A stretch of 64,000 nt of DNA from Melioribacteraceae bacterium (GTDB lineage Bacteria > Bacteroidota > Ignavibacteria > Ignavibacteriales > Melioribacteraceae). The notes beneath the pieces were generated by a model, which worked only from the letters and a program-made list of their open reading frames with translations, was not told where the DNA came from and ran no database searches. Positions 52,122 to 60,811 of this stretch are shown in pieces. The position numbers and the translations under genes were made by a program. Position 1 is the stretch's first letter; each line of letters begins with the position of its first letter. The stretch is from positions 30,259 to 94,258 of the forward strand of contig JAIOZI010000012.1 in NCBI GenBank assembly GCA_021740785.1, in the 5' to 3' direction.

Positions 52122-52798
52122 ATAATGACGATTCTGCATTTAATGATGCAGCAGATAAAGACAGGTATCTTATAACTTATGCAGATTTAATAACTCTTTT
52201 ACTTGGCTTATTTATAATTTTATATGCAATGTCTAATATTGATATAGAGAAGTACGAAAAAATGATTTTTGCGATGGGAAACATATTTGGTACGAGCAGC
52301 GGAATGACTTACATTCATGATGTACCGGTACAAAACAGTAACATAGTTACTCCAATAGACGGATTAAAAGGTAAATTACAGAATGTTATTTCTGAAAATA
52401 ATCTTAATGATGATATAACACTTGTTGAAAACGAGCGGGGAATTACAGTAAGAATACTTGATAAGATTTTGTTTCAATCGGGCAAGGCAGAGCTAAGTGA
52501 AGAATCACGGAATATTTTGGGAAAAATTTCAGTAATATTGAACCAATTCGAAAACGAAATAAGAGTTGAAGGTCATACTGATAATGTTCCTATTAATACA
52601 TCACAATATCCTTCAAACTGGCATTTGTCTGTTCAAAGAGCAACGAATACGGCTTATCATTTGATGATGAATGAAGGGATTGATCCGGACCGTGTTTCAA
52701 TTGTTGGGTTTTCCGAGTATCAGCCGGTTGCTCCGAATGATTCACCTGAATTGAGATCTTTAAATAGGCGAGTAGATATAATAATATTAAAAAACTAA
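51977..52798 (+). CDS. motB: Motor stator protein MotB, set 1
   Basis: 273 residues. The only plausible ATG (51977) overlaps motA by 145 nt, which is unusual; no ATG, GTG or TTG exists in frame between 51977 and the membrane helix. A basic cytoplasmic part (1-60, PPKRARRDLR) is followed by the helix RYLITYADLITLLLGLFIIL with ion-binding D70, then the OmpA-like domain with VEGHTDNVPINTSQYPSNWHLSVQRA. It resembles Bacillus-type MotB/MotS in the helix. The ion used cannot be decided. Confidence 0.88.
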   Translation: MSFRRTTYDGSNNGGSVGIKERRNSFDNKDKISEPAPPKRARRDLRLLDNDDSAFNDAADKDRYLITYADLITLLLGLFIILYAMSNIDIEKYEKMIFAMGNIFGTSSGMTYIHDVPVQNSNIVTPIDGLKGKLQNVISENNLNDDITLVENERGITVRILDKILFQSGKAELSEESRNILGKISVILNQFENEIRVEGHTDNVPINTSQYPSNWHLSVQRATNTAYHLMMNEGIDPDRVSIVGFSEYQPVAPNDSPELRSLNRRVDIIILKN

Positions 52799-52811
52799 TT
52801 TAAGTTGTAAA

Positions 52812-53195
52812 ATGAAAATTAACACAAAACAATTCGGCACAATTGAATTTGATGAAGAGAAAGTCATTAAATTCGAATCCGGTTTACTGGGTTTTGAAGA
52901 ATACCATGATTACCTTCTAATAACCGAGGAGAACGGCTATTTTTATTGGCTTACTTCAATCGATCAGCCGGAATTAGTGTTTCCGCTTTTCCCGATAAGG
53001 TTATTAGAGGAAACCTATCATGAGGAATCAAGCTTTGAACCGTTTTCAATTGTTACGCTTGATAAAAATCCGGCTAACATTACGGTTAATCTCAAAGCCC
53101 CGGTATATTTAAACCAAGAAGCAAAAACGGGATTCCAAAAAATAATTGATGATGAGAATTATCCGGTAGAGTATAATTTATTCACAGAAAACTAA
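52812..53195 (+). CDS. fliW: Flagellar assembly factor FliW
   Basis: 127 residues. The family pattern is clear: GTIEFDEEKVIKFESGLLGFEEYHDYLLI, then SIDQPELVFPLFPI and ITVNLKAPVYLN. FliW binds either flagellin or CsrA; when flagellin is low, FliW frees it by blocking CsrA. The csrA gene follows by 9 nt. This is the known fliW-csrA pair. Confidence 0.95.
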   Translation: MKINTKQFGTIEFDEEKVIKFESGLLGFEEYHDYLLITEENGYFYWLTSIDQPELVFPLFPIRLLEETYHEESSFEPFSIVTLDKNPANITVNLKAPVYLNQEAKTGFQKIIDDENYPVEYNLFTEN

Positions 53196-53204
53196 AAGGA
53201 ATTT

Positions 53205-53447
53205 ATGCTAGTACTATCAAGGAAGATAAAGGAAAAAATTAGGATCGATTCCGATATTATCATTGAGATTCTATCAATTTCCGATGGTCAAGTAAAAATA
53301 GGAATTGAGGCTCCTAAAGCGCGTAAAATATACCGTGAAGAAATTTACATGGATATTAAGGAGTCGACCATCGATGCTACAAAGCGCAGTGAAAATAAAC
53401 CGGCAGAAGATCTAAAAAAATATTCTATCAATAAATTGAAAAAGTGA
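53205..53447 (+). CDS. csrA: Translational regulator CsrA
   Basis: 80 residues. MLVLSRKIKEKIRIDSDIIIEIL with L4 and R6, and KIYREEIYMDI with the second RNA-binding Arg, agree with CsrA. A C-terminal tail (about 60-80) extends beyond the short form. CsrA binds GGA in mRNA hairpins; a fitting site lies before flagellin 1. With fliW upstream, it is the flagellin homeostasis switch. Confidence 0.95.
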   Translation: MLVLSRKIKEKIRIDSDIIIEILSISDGQVKIGIEAPKARKIYREEIYMDIKESTIDATKRSENKPAEDLKKYSINKLKK

Positions 53448-53451
53448 CAAA

Positions 53452-54165
53452 TTGATTGCATCAGAAGAAAAAAAGAAAATACTTATTGTCGATGATTCCG
53501 AGACAGTTGTTAAATCGCTGAAACACTTCTTGGAGTATTATGGATTTATTATAATTAGCTGCAATGACGGGCTCGAAGGAATTCAGTGCGCCGTTGAACA
53601 TAAGCCGGATTTGATACTGCTCGATTTGATGATGCCCAACCTTGATGGAATAAAAACTCTTCAGGTTAAAAGGGTGGTTAAGGATATTCAAGATATTCCT
53701 GTAATTGTGATTAGCGCTAATACAGGAAGAAGCAATGTGCTGGCTGCTGCGGAAGCCGGTGCGGAACGTGTTATAACAAAACCGATTAAGAAGGAAGCTA
53801 TAATTAAATACATAAATGAAATTTTCGGCAAAGATTATTTCGCGAATCCAAAGAAGGAAACCGATGAAGAGGATAAGGAATACGAAGATATCAAACAAAA
53901 TCTGAAACACTTTTTCGTTAAAAATTTTGCTGAGAAGAAAAAAGATATTACCGAAACTTTAATGAAACGGGATTCGGAGAAATTCAAAAGAGCAATACAT
54001 GATTTAAAGGGCAGCGGTGGTACGGTCGGGGAAGATGAAATAACAAGTTTAAGCGCAGCAATTCTCGAAAAAGAATTAAATACATCCAGTGATTGGGCTT
54101 TTGCCGAAATGAACTTTAATAAAATTCTGCAAAAAGTAGAAAAATTGAAAACAGAAATAAAATAG
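53452..54165 (+). CDS. Receiver-HPt protein
   Basis: 237 residues, TTG start. Receiver domain (8-125) with D14-D15, phospho-acceptor D58 in LILLDLMMPNLDG, and K110 in ITKPI. Charged linker, then an HPt domain with H183 in FKRAIHDLKGSGGTVG. Receiver plus HPt is a relay module that can pass phosphate between a kinase and another receiver. It stands between csrA and the second stator pair and may feed the kinases at 56-60 kb. Confidence 0.85.
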   Translation: MIASEEKKKILIVDDSETVVKSLKHFLEYYGFIIISCNDGLEGIQCAVEHKPDLILLDLMMPNLDGIKTLQVKRVVKDIQDIPVIVISANTGRSNVLAAAEAGAERVITKPIKKEAIIKYINEIFGKDYFANPKKETDEEDKEYEDIKQNLKHFFVKNFAEKKKDITETLMKRDSEKFKRAIHDLKGSGGTVGEDEITSLSAAILEKELNTSSDWAFAEMNFNKILQKVEKLKTEIK

Positions 54166-54174
54166 CGAATTACT

Positions 54175-55032
54175 ATGTTTATTATTATCGGAGCTTTAGT
54201 TGTTGTCGGATCACTTATACTCGGTTTTACTATTGCCGGTGGTAATTTACTGGTATTGCTTCAATGGGCTGAGTTTTTGATTATTGGGGGAGCTGCCTTC
54301 GGAAGTATGCTGATATCAGCTCCGCTTCATGTACTTAAAAAGATAGCTGCTGCCGTTCCGAAAGCAATTGCCGGTTCAAAAGATTCTAAAGAAGAAAATT
54401 TGAAACTGCTTAAATCATTTTACGACCTTTTTCTTGTTGCACAGCGTGATGGACTTCTTTCATTGGAACAACATATTGAAAAACCTGAAGAGAGCGAAAT
54501 TCTTAAGAACAATGAGAATTTTCTCAACAATACAATTGCAGTTACATTTTTCAGCGACACCTTGAAAGTAATGCTAACCGGCGGCGTACCGCCCCATGAG
54601 ATTGAATCTTTGATGGATATTGAGATTGAAACTTTTATGGAAGAATCACGTCCTATTTCCGGGATTATTAATAAGGTCGGTGATTCATTTCCCGGGTTAG
54701 GAATTGTTGCCGCTGTTTTAGGGATTATTGTAACGATGAACAGTATTGATCAAGGAGCCGCTTATGTTGGGCAGCATGTTGCCGCTGCTCTTGTTGGAAC
54801 TTTTATAGGAGTGTTAATGGCTTACGGTTTTGTAAATCCATTGGCAACAAATATCGATCATATGATCGAAAATGAAGTCAGATATCTAGAAACTATTAAG
54901 GCATGTATTGTCTCTTATGCTAAGGGAAACCCTCCAATTGTTGCAGTTGAAATTGCACGACGAACAATAGTTAGTGAAAACAGACCAACATTTACAGAAC
55001 TTGAAAATCATTTGAGGGGAAAAAATAAGTAA
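54175..55032 (+). CDS. motA2: Motor stator protein MotA, set 2
   Basis: 285 residues. IIIGALVVVGSLILGFTIAGGNLLVLLQWAEFLIIGGAAFGSMLIS at the start, PHEIESLMDIEIETFMEE in the FliG-contact loop, and VGDSFPGLGIVAAVLGIIVTMNSIDQG with AAALVGTFIGVLMAYGFVNPL. This matches the proteobacterial (E. coli-like) MotA branch. It forms a pair with the following motB2 and probably is exchanged with stator set 1. Confidence 0.94.
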   Translation: MFIIIGALVVVGSLILGFTIAGGNLLVLLQWAEFLIIGGAAFGSMLISAPLHVLKKIAAAVPKAIAGSKDSKEENLKLLKSFYDLFLVAQRDGLLSLEQHIEKPEESEILKNNENFLNNTIAVTFFSDTLKVMLTGGVPPHEIESLMDIEIETFMEESRPISGIINKVGDSFPGLGIVAAVLGIIVTMNSIDQGAAYVGQHVAAALVGTFIGVLMAYGFVNPLATNIDHMIENEVRYLETIKACIVSYAKGNPPIVAVEIARRTIVSENRPTFTELENHLRGKNK

Positions 55033-55830
55033 TTGTCTGACCAGGAAAGAAATATACTTGAGAATAACAATGTTATTATTGTTAAGAAAAAGAGCAAACA
55101 CGGGCACGGGCATCACGGTGGTGCGTGGAAAGTTGCTTATGCTGATTTTGTGACTGCGATGATGGCGCTTTTCATTGTATTATGGGTTCTTAGTCAAGGG
55201 GATGAAGTAAGAAAGCAAATAGCGAGTTATTTTCGTAGTCCTATCGGAATATCTATCGGTAAAGGTACAAGTGTACTGGATAGTCCAGGAGCGCCATCTT
55301 CATCTAAACCATCGATGGTAAGCGAATTTTATGAAAGGCAAAAAGAGACTGAACGTTTGAAATCGATGGGCAATGAATTAATTGAAAATTTAAAAAAGAA
55401 CGATAAATTTAAAAGTATTATAGATCAAATTGAGATTCAGATTGTAAAAGAAGGATTAAAAATAGAGATAATGGATTCGGAGCAGGACTTCTTTTTTGAG
55501 ATTAGTAATTCTACGTTAAAACCAAAAGCGAGGAATTTATTGCTCGAAATTTCGCAGCAGCTTTCGGAAATACCTAACTCCATCGTTATCGAAGGTCATA
55601 CTGATTCTCGAAATTATCCCGGTAACGGCACTGGTTACACAAATTATGAATTGAGCGCCGATAGAGCAAATTCAGCAAGGCGTGCATTAATTTCAGGGGG
55701 ATTGAAAAAGAATCAAATAGATGAAATAAGAGGTCTTGCCGATAATCAGCTTAGAAATGTTGAAGATCCGTTTGATGCTGTGAATAGAAGAATAAGTATT
55801 ATTGTTAAATTTATTAGTGAAGAAAAATAA
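55033..55830 (+). CDS. motB2: Motor stator protein MotB, set 2
   Basis: 265 residues, TTG start right after the motA2 stop. N-terminus VIIVKKKSKHGHGHHGGAWKVAYADFVTAMMALFIVLWVL with the ion-binding D38, typical of E. coli-type MotB, but with a His-rich stretch HGHGHHGG. The OmpA-like domain has IVIEGHTDSRNYPGNG and ELSADRANSARRALISGG. The FRSPIGI after the helix is the plug-type region. Confidence 0.94.
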   Translation: MSDQERNILENNNVIIVKKKSKHGHGHHGGAWKVAYADFVTAMMALFIVLWVLSQGDEVRKQIASYFRSPIGISIGKGTSVLDSPGAPSSSKPSMVSEFYERQKETERLKSMGNELIENLKKNDKFKSIIDQIEIQIVKEGLKIEIMDSEQDFFFEISNSTLKPKARNLLLEISQQLSEIPNSIVIEGHTDSRNYPGNGTGYTNYELSADRANSARRALISGGLKKNQIDEIRGLADNQLRNVEDPFDAVNRRISIIVKFISEEK

Positions 55831-55833
55831 TTA

Positions 55834-56208
55834 ATGACACACACAATTTTGGTTATTGAAGATGATCCTTTTACAAATCAGTTGTACAAGTATATTTTTC
55901 AGAAACGATCGGAATATAAACTAATACTAACTGATAATTACGAAGAGATTATCAACACTTTAGAAACTGATGAAATAAGTGCGATTGTATTGGATGTAAG
56001 CTTAAAAAATACTCGTAAGGATGGAAAGAATATTGATGGTATATTCATTGCAAAGTATTTGAAATCACATCAAAAGTTCAAGAAAATTCCTATAATCCTA
56101 GTTACTGCTCATCAAGTTTACGGTAATTCATCAAATTACATTGAAGAAAGTAAGGCTGATGATTATATTTCGAAACCACTGACTTTAATATTATTTTTGA
56201 AAAAATAA
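55834..56208 (+). CDS. CheY-like receiver with an apparent 3' frameshift
   Basis: 124 residues as read. Receiver with ED pair (D10-D11 region), phospho-acceptor in AIVLDVSLKN and Lys in DDYISKPL. The last part, TLILFLKK, is not a normal receiver end. From 56181 another frame reads DFNIIFEKIKRLVAV and stops at 56226-56228, the usual final helix. So one base seems lost at about 56179-56181. It could be a sequencing error. If the longer form is right, the stop overlaps the next start as TTGA, as at other junctions here. Confidence 0.7.
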   Translation: MTHTILVIEDDPFTNQLYKYIFQKRSEYKLILTDNYEEIINTLETDEISAIVLDVSLKNTRKDGKNIDGIFIAKYLKSHQKFKKIPIILVTAHQVYGNSSNYIEESKADDYISKPLTLILFLKK

Positions 56209-56224
56209 AAAGGCTGGTTGCTGT

Positions 56225-56884
56225 TTGAATGATGAAGATAAAATATTGATTGTTGAAGACGAAGAGGATGCCCGTTACATTCTTACACATCTGCTTAGGA
56301 GAAACAATTACAATGTTAAAGAAGCCAATAATGGTCTTGAGGCTCTGGACCTGATCGAAGAATTTAAACCAAAAATTATTCTTGCCGATTGGAATATGCC
56401 GAAAATGAACGGTGTTGAACTGTGTAATAGAATAAAATCCAATCCTGATCTGAAGATAATTTATTTTATTGTTTTAACGGCTAGAGCTTCTTTACGAGAT
56501 AGAGTGCAAGGCTTAGATATCGGCGCAGACGATTTCTTGGTTAAACCGGTTGATAATCAAGAACTATTGGCTAGAATTAGAACAGGGCTGCGAATATATA
56601 ATCTTCAGAATGAATTGAAAGTAATTGAACACAACAAGGCTCTACGAGAATTAACCGTTACAATCGGACATAAAATAAATAATCCCTTGAGCAGCTTGCT
56701 GCTTGCGTTTCAAGGTGTTACAAATCAGTTAAACGAAGAGCAAAAGGAAAAGTTCAATGATGAAATAGAGATTATTAATGAATCTATTTCAAGAATAGAA
56801 AAGATAGTAGAAGTTTTGAAAGAACTTAAGACCCCTGAACTTGTTCAGTACGTGATGAATAACAGAATGTTAAAAATCGACTAA
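56225..56884 (+). CDS. Receiver plus DHp helix protein without ATPase domain
   Basis: 219 residues, TTG start. Receiver domain (1-120) with D55 in ILADWNMPKMNG, T in VLTARA and K108 in FLVKPVD. Then a coiled coil and a DHp-type segment with H149 in VTIGHKINNPLSSLLLAF. The protein stops there; there is no HATPase domain. So it can be phosphorylated, but not use ATP itself. It may be a phosphotransfer partner for the kinases downstream or a dimer partner of another kinase. Confidence 0.8.
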   Translation: MNDEDKILIVEDEEDARYILTHLLRRNNYNVKEANNGLEALDLIEEFKPKIILADWNMPKMNGVELCNRIKSNPDLKIIYFIVLTARASLRDRVQGLDIGADDFLVKPVDNQELLARIRTGLRIYNLQNELKVIEHNKALRELTVTIGHKINNPLSSLLLAFQGVTNQLNEEQKEKFNDEIEIINESISRIEKIVEVLKELKTPELVQYVMNNRMLKID

Positions 56885-56890
56885 CCACAC

Positions 56891-56917
56891 TCAATTTCCC
56901 GCTTTTTCTTTCGATAA
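56891..56917 (+). promoter_or_regulatory. Possible sigma-28 promoter before the orphan-kinase pair
   Basis: TCAATTTC (56891-56898), 11-nt spacer, TTCGATAA (56910-56917), 17 nt before the ATG at 56934. The -10 box is good, the -35 box poor. The start site would be very near the ATG. Confidence 0.4.
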
Positions 56918-56933
56918 TATATCAGAGAAATAT

Positions 56934-57593
56934 ATGCTCGAACGAATTCCAAATATCAATACGGAGTACGGAAACAACAAGAGAAAAAGCAGGAAACTTA
57001 ATTTCTCAATGTTTGATTCGGATAATGCTGCCGTGAAAACTATGAGTACAGATTCTATTAATCTGTCTCCAGCCGCCTTATCCTTTTTGAGATTGAATAT
57101 TTTTCTTAAAGAATTTACAAAAGAAAACATTGATGAATATTCACTTATTGTTAACATCGATAAATATGTTTTTCGAACCAAAGTGAATGTTGGCAAGTCT
57201 TTATATACTTCTTCTCAGCCTTATGAAATTATTAACTATAAACGCGATCATAAAGAAATTACTAAGGCTAGTCTTGTCTTATCTGTTTTCCCGGGATTTC
57301 TAAATACTAACAGTGAGAATGAAAAACTAGCTATTAGATATTTTGATATTGTTTTTGAGCGAATTAAAAATTTAAGTATAGTTGAATCAATTGAGCGGCA
57401 GGAAAGCTTTGCAATAAAAAATTTATTAGATGGAATACAAGATGAGTTCTATTATGAAATATCGAAATTAAATACTCACATAATAGGATTTCTTGATAAA
57501 CATTTGGGTATAGACCTATTCAATCAATTGACAAAACTGAAAGTTCCGGATAACCCTTTAATTATTGACAAAATATCAACAATAATATTATGA
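56934..57593 (+). CDS. Orphan protein before a PAS kinase
   Basis: 219 residues, not recognised. No signal or membrane segment. A polar start with DSINLSPAALSFLRLN (about 41-56) has the D-x-(I/V)-x-(L/I)-S-x-x-A motif also present in the FlgM-like protein. The middle has strand-like parts, and the C-terminal half is helical (FDIVFERIKNLSIVE, IIGFLDKHLGIDLFNQLTKL). It overlaps the kinase gene by 4 nt (ATGA), so the two very likely act together. A sensory or regulatory partner is possible. Confidence 0.6.
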   Translation: MLERIPNINTEYGNNKRKSRKLNFSMFDSDNAAVKTMSTDSINLSPAALSFLRLNIFLKEFTKENIDEYSLIVNIDKYVFRTKVNVGKSLYTSSQPYEIINYKRDHKEITKASLVLSVFPGFLNTNSENEKLAIRYFDIVFERIKNLSIVESIERQESFAIKNLLDGIQDEFYYEISKLNTHIIGFLDKHLGIDLFNQLTKLKVPDNPLIIDKISTIIL

Positions 57594-59446
57594 GATCAAC
57601 TATCACCGAAATGGAAATTACTAACATAAAATCCAAAGAAAATTATTTTGAAGAACTTCCCTTTACTGATCCATATATAGTAATATCTAAAAGCGGTTCG
57701 ATATCATATATGAATCATTCATTTAAAAGTAAGTTTTCTCTTAAGGAAGACGGGCAGCTTGAGGAATTAAATTCTATACCGGAAATATTTCCAATATATG
57801 AACAGTTTATAGTAACAAACTACAACAGCTTCAATTTTGATGTGCAGGTGTTCGTTAAAGAAAATGAAGAGTATGAGCCTTTTAACGTTGATTTTAAAAA
57901 AGTAACAATTGGAAATACGTTTTATGTAATATCAATGTTCAGCTCACTTAAAAAAAGACAAAATTTAGAAGAAAGCATAAACAATCTTTTTAACGCAATT
58001 GATTCAAGCAGTCTGAACGTAATAATTATTAATCATGAAGGAAAACTAAGTTTTATATCCAAAACTTTTGAAAAAGTTCTGAATAAAAAAATTGAGAAAG
58101 TATATAATCATTCTCTCTCCGAAGTGCTCAGCGAGTATATTTCAGAAGGAGATGCCAAAGCTTTGGATGAAGCAATCGGATCGGGTAAAGATTGGTCGAA
58201 ATTAGTTAAGATCCCCGATTCGGATAATGTTCTTAGATTTTATGAACTTTCCTTGAAATCGATTTACAGCACTGTTAAGGCACAAAACAATTTCTTATTG
58301 GCGGCTTATGATATTACCAGCCATATTGATAAAAATCGTTTAACAAAACTTGCCGAAGCAAGGCAGAGATTAATTCTTGATAACATTTCCGATCTTCTTT
58401 TGATAATACGGAAAGAAAAAAACACACTTTACTTCGAAGGTGCAAATGATAATTTTCTGCGGGTTTTCCCTTATTCTGTAAAGTTAAAAAAACATGCTCT
58501 TCTAAAAGAAACTATCCCGATTGAACTGAGATATAGTTTGCTGGAAATCTTGAATAACCCGAAATTAAAAGGGAGCAGATTCAAATTTATTGAACCGCGG
58601 TCCGGGAGAGAGTATTCCGGTAAAATTTCATTTGCGGAAGATCCTTATGAAGACTTTACCTTCTATATTATTACAATGAATGATGTGACCGAACAAAAAG
58701 CAATGGAACAAAAACTTCGATTGGCATTTGAAAAAGAGCTGCAGCTGAATAAATTAAAATCTGCGTTCCTTGCTAATATGTCGCATGAAATCAGAACGCC
58801 GCTGAATGCCGTAGTTGGATGTATTGATTTAATTGACGAGGAGATTGATGCAAAAACTGATGATTATCTTTCCGAACTTTCGCATTATCTAAAAGACGGT
58901 GTAAAAAGACTTTTAGCTCTGGTTGATAATATTGTGGAAGTTTCTCGCCTTGAATCGGGGGAGCGAGAATTTGATCTTTTCAGACTTGAGTTTGTGGCTA
59001 ATATTAGTACCATTTATAATGAATATAAGTTCATTGCTGAGAAGAAGAACATAACAGTAACTTATGAACATCCCGCGGAAAAAATTTATGTGATTTCAAA
59101 TGATTTGAAACTTAGAAAAATACTGACCGAACTTCTAGATAATGCAATCAAATACAACAAAGATGGTGGCGCTGTTAGAATCAGGATTCAGGAAGAAGAT
59201 GATTCTTGTATTATAAGTGTGACTGATAACGGCATCGGCATAAATGAAAGTAAACTATCAGCTATCCTGCTTCCGTTCAGACAGGAGGAAGATGACGGAT
59301 ACAGCCGGAGGTATGAAGGCGCTGGACTCGGTTTAACAATTGCGCACAAACTTACTTCTCTTATGAATGGAAAATTTGAAATAAAAAGCCAGGTTGATTA
59401 TGGAACAATCGTAACTCTAACTTTCCCCATTTACCATGAGACTTAA
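57590..59446 (+). CDS. PAS-containing sensor histidine kinase
   Basis: 618 residues without membrane segments. Three PAS-like regions (about 25-120, 130-245 and 265-375; the last ends with FTFYIITMNDVTEQK). DHp helix with NMSHEIRTPLNAVVGCIDLI, then HATPase with LLDNAIKYNKDGGA, VTDNGIGINE and GAGLGLTIAHKL. All catalytic motifs are intact. A cytoplasmic signal sensor. The neighbouring receivers and receiver-HPt protein are likely targets. Confidence 0.9.
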   Translation: MRSTITEMEITNIKSKENYFEELPFTDPYIVISKSGSISYMNHSFKSKFSLKEDGQLEELNSIPEIFPIYEQFIVTNYNSFNFDVQVFVKENEEYEPFNVDFKKVTIGNTFYVISMFSSLKKRQNLEESINNLFNAIDSSSLNVIIINHEGKLSFISKTFEKVLNKKIEKVYNHSLSEVLSEYISEGDAKALDEAIGSGKDWSKLVKIPDSDNVLRFYELSLKSIYSTVKAQNNFLLAAYDITSHIDKNRLTKLAEARQRLILDNISDLLLIIRKEKNTLYFEGANDNFLRVFPYSVKLKKHALLKETIPIELRYSLLEILNNPKLKGSRFKFIEPRSGREYSGKISFAEDPYEDFTFYIITMNDVTEQKAMEQKLRLAFEKELQLNKLKSAFLANMSHEIRTPLNAVVGCIDLIDEEIDAKTDDYLSELSHYLKDGVKRLLALVDNIVEVSRLESGEREFDLFRLEFVANISTIYNEYKFIAEKKNITVTYEHPAEKIYVISNDLKLRKILTELLDNAIKYNKDGGAVRIRIQEEDDSCIISVTDNGIGINESKLSAILLPFRQEEDDGYSRRYEGAGLGLTIAHKLTSLMNGKFEIKSQVDYGTIVTLTFPIYHET

Positions 59447-59723
59447 TAAGTACAGTTTTTACCAACCATTCTGGATAACGTTTCCTATATTAATGAAATT
59501 AAAAAAAACGATGAAGACCGGCACAGAATAATTAAAGTTCACATGCATAATATTTCCGAATCGATGAATATAAGTCGGTGTTTTTTTGTAATATCAAAAT
59601 TAATTAATAAACAAATACTCGAAGTACAATCGAATTGTAAATTTTATTACGAGTTATAAAAAAATATTAATAAATTGATTCCCAGCAATTCTATTTAATT
59701 GAAAATGTAAAGAGAGCATACAG

Positions 59724-60806
59724 ATGGAAAAAATTCTAATAGTAGAAGATGATCAGGAAGTAAGAAGTAGTTTATCAGAAATTTTAGCAACAAGCGGATT
59801 CGAAGTTGTTGAAGCTGAAGATGGTAAAGCCGGGTTGGAAAAAGTATTTGAAGTTATCCCCGACCTAATTATATCGGATATTATGATGCCTAAAATGGAT
59901 GGATATGAACTACTCAATGCCTTACAAAATGATGAAAAGACAGGCGCAATACCTTTCATTCTGCTTTCAGCAAAATCTGATCATTCTGATATTAGAAAAG
60001 GGATGAATATCGGGGCTGATGATTATCTTACCAAACCGTTTAGAGCAAAAGAACTATTGGAAGCCGTTCAGACGAGAATAAACAAAAAGAGAATGCACGA
60101 TAAAAAATGGGAAGAACTTGCCAATAATCTATCTCAATATATCCCTCATGAATTAAGAACTCCATTGGTATCGGTACTTGGATTTTCTCAGATTATTTTA
60201 GAAGAATTTGATACGCTGTCTGAAGATATGATGAGAGATCTTGCTTATAAGGTTAACAAGGCAGGTAAGAGACTGTATGATAGAATCGAAAAATTTATTA
60301 TCTATTCAGATGTTGAATTGCTGAGCAAAGACGATATAATGCAGAAAGAGCTTAAGTCCGAATCTATTGAGATAAGTGATTTATTGTTCAAAGAAATGCT
60401 GTTGGAAAGCTTTTCATTAGAAGAGAGAATAAAGGAGATAGAATATTACATTGATACAGCCGAAATAAAAATTACCCGGGTTTATGTTCAAGTATTGTTA
60501 AAAGAATTGCTTGAAAACGCTATTAAGTTTTCAACAAAAGGAGACAAAATAAAAATCACAGGTAAAATGTTGATTGATGTTTATGAACTTGTTTTTCATG
60601 ATACTGGTATTGGAATTGCCCAAAATGATTTAAATGGATTATTCCTTGCAAATCGATTTCAAAAAAATGAAAGCGGTAATATTGGAAATGGATTCGGACT
60701 TATTATTGTAAGAAAAATTTGTGATATCTTTAAATGCAAAATAAGAATTGAAAGCGAACTTAATGTTTTTACTAAAGTGACAATTACAATACCATTAATG
60801 AAATGA
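59724..60806 (+). CDS. Receiver-histidine kinase hybrid
   Basis: 360 residues. Receiver domain first (1-120) with D52 in LIISDIMMPKMDG and K105-region YLTKPF. DHp with H142 in YIPHELRTPLVSVLGFSQII, then HATPase with ELLENAIKFSTKGDK, HDTGIGIAQND and GNGFGLIIVRKI. An N-terminal receiver suggests that its kinase activity is set by phosphorylation from another kinase. It is 277 nt after the PAS kinase; no promoter was clearly seen in that gap. Confidence 0.88.
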   Translation: MEKILIVEDDQEVRSSLSEILATSGFEVVEAEDGKAGLEKVFEVIPDLIISDIMMPKMDGYELLNALQNDEKTGAIPFILLSAKSDHSDIRKGMNIGADDYLTKPFRAKELLEAVQTRINKKRMHDKKWEELANNLSQYIPHELRTPLVSVLGFSQIILEEFDTLSEDMMRDLAYKVNKAGKRLYDRIEKFIIYSDVELLSKDDIMQKELKSESIEISDLLFKEMLLESFSLEERIKEIEYYIDTAEIKITRVYVQVLLKELLENAIKFSTKGDKIKITGKMLIDVYELVFHDTGIGIAQNDLNGLFLANRFQKNESGNIGNGFGLIIVRKICDIFKCKIRIESELNVFTKVTITIPLMK

Positions 60807-60811
60807 TTTAT

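Noticed and set aside
51339..55830. Assignment of sodium or proton to each stator pair
   Set aside because: The residues that decide ion choice could not be assigned with certainty by eye, so no ion is given.
59450..59659. Open frame of about 69 codons between the PAS kinase and the hybrid kinase
   Set aside because: It has no usual start codon near its beginning, no ribosome-binding site and no family pattern. The 277-nt gap otherwise shows nothing clear.
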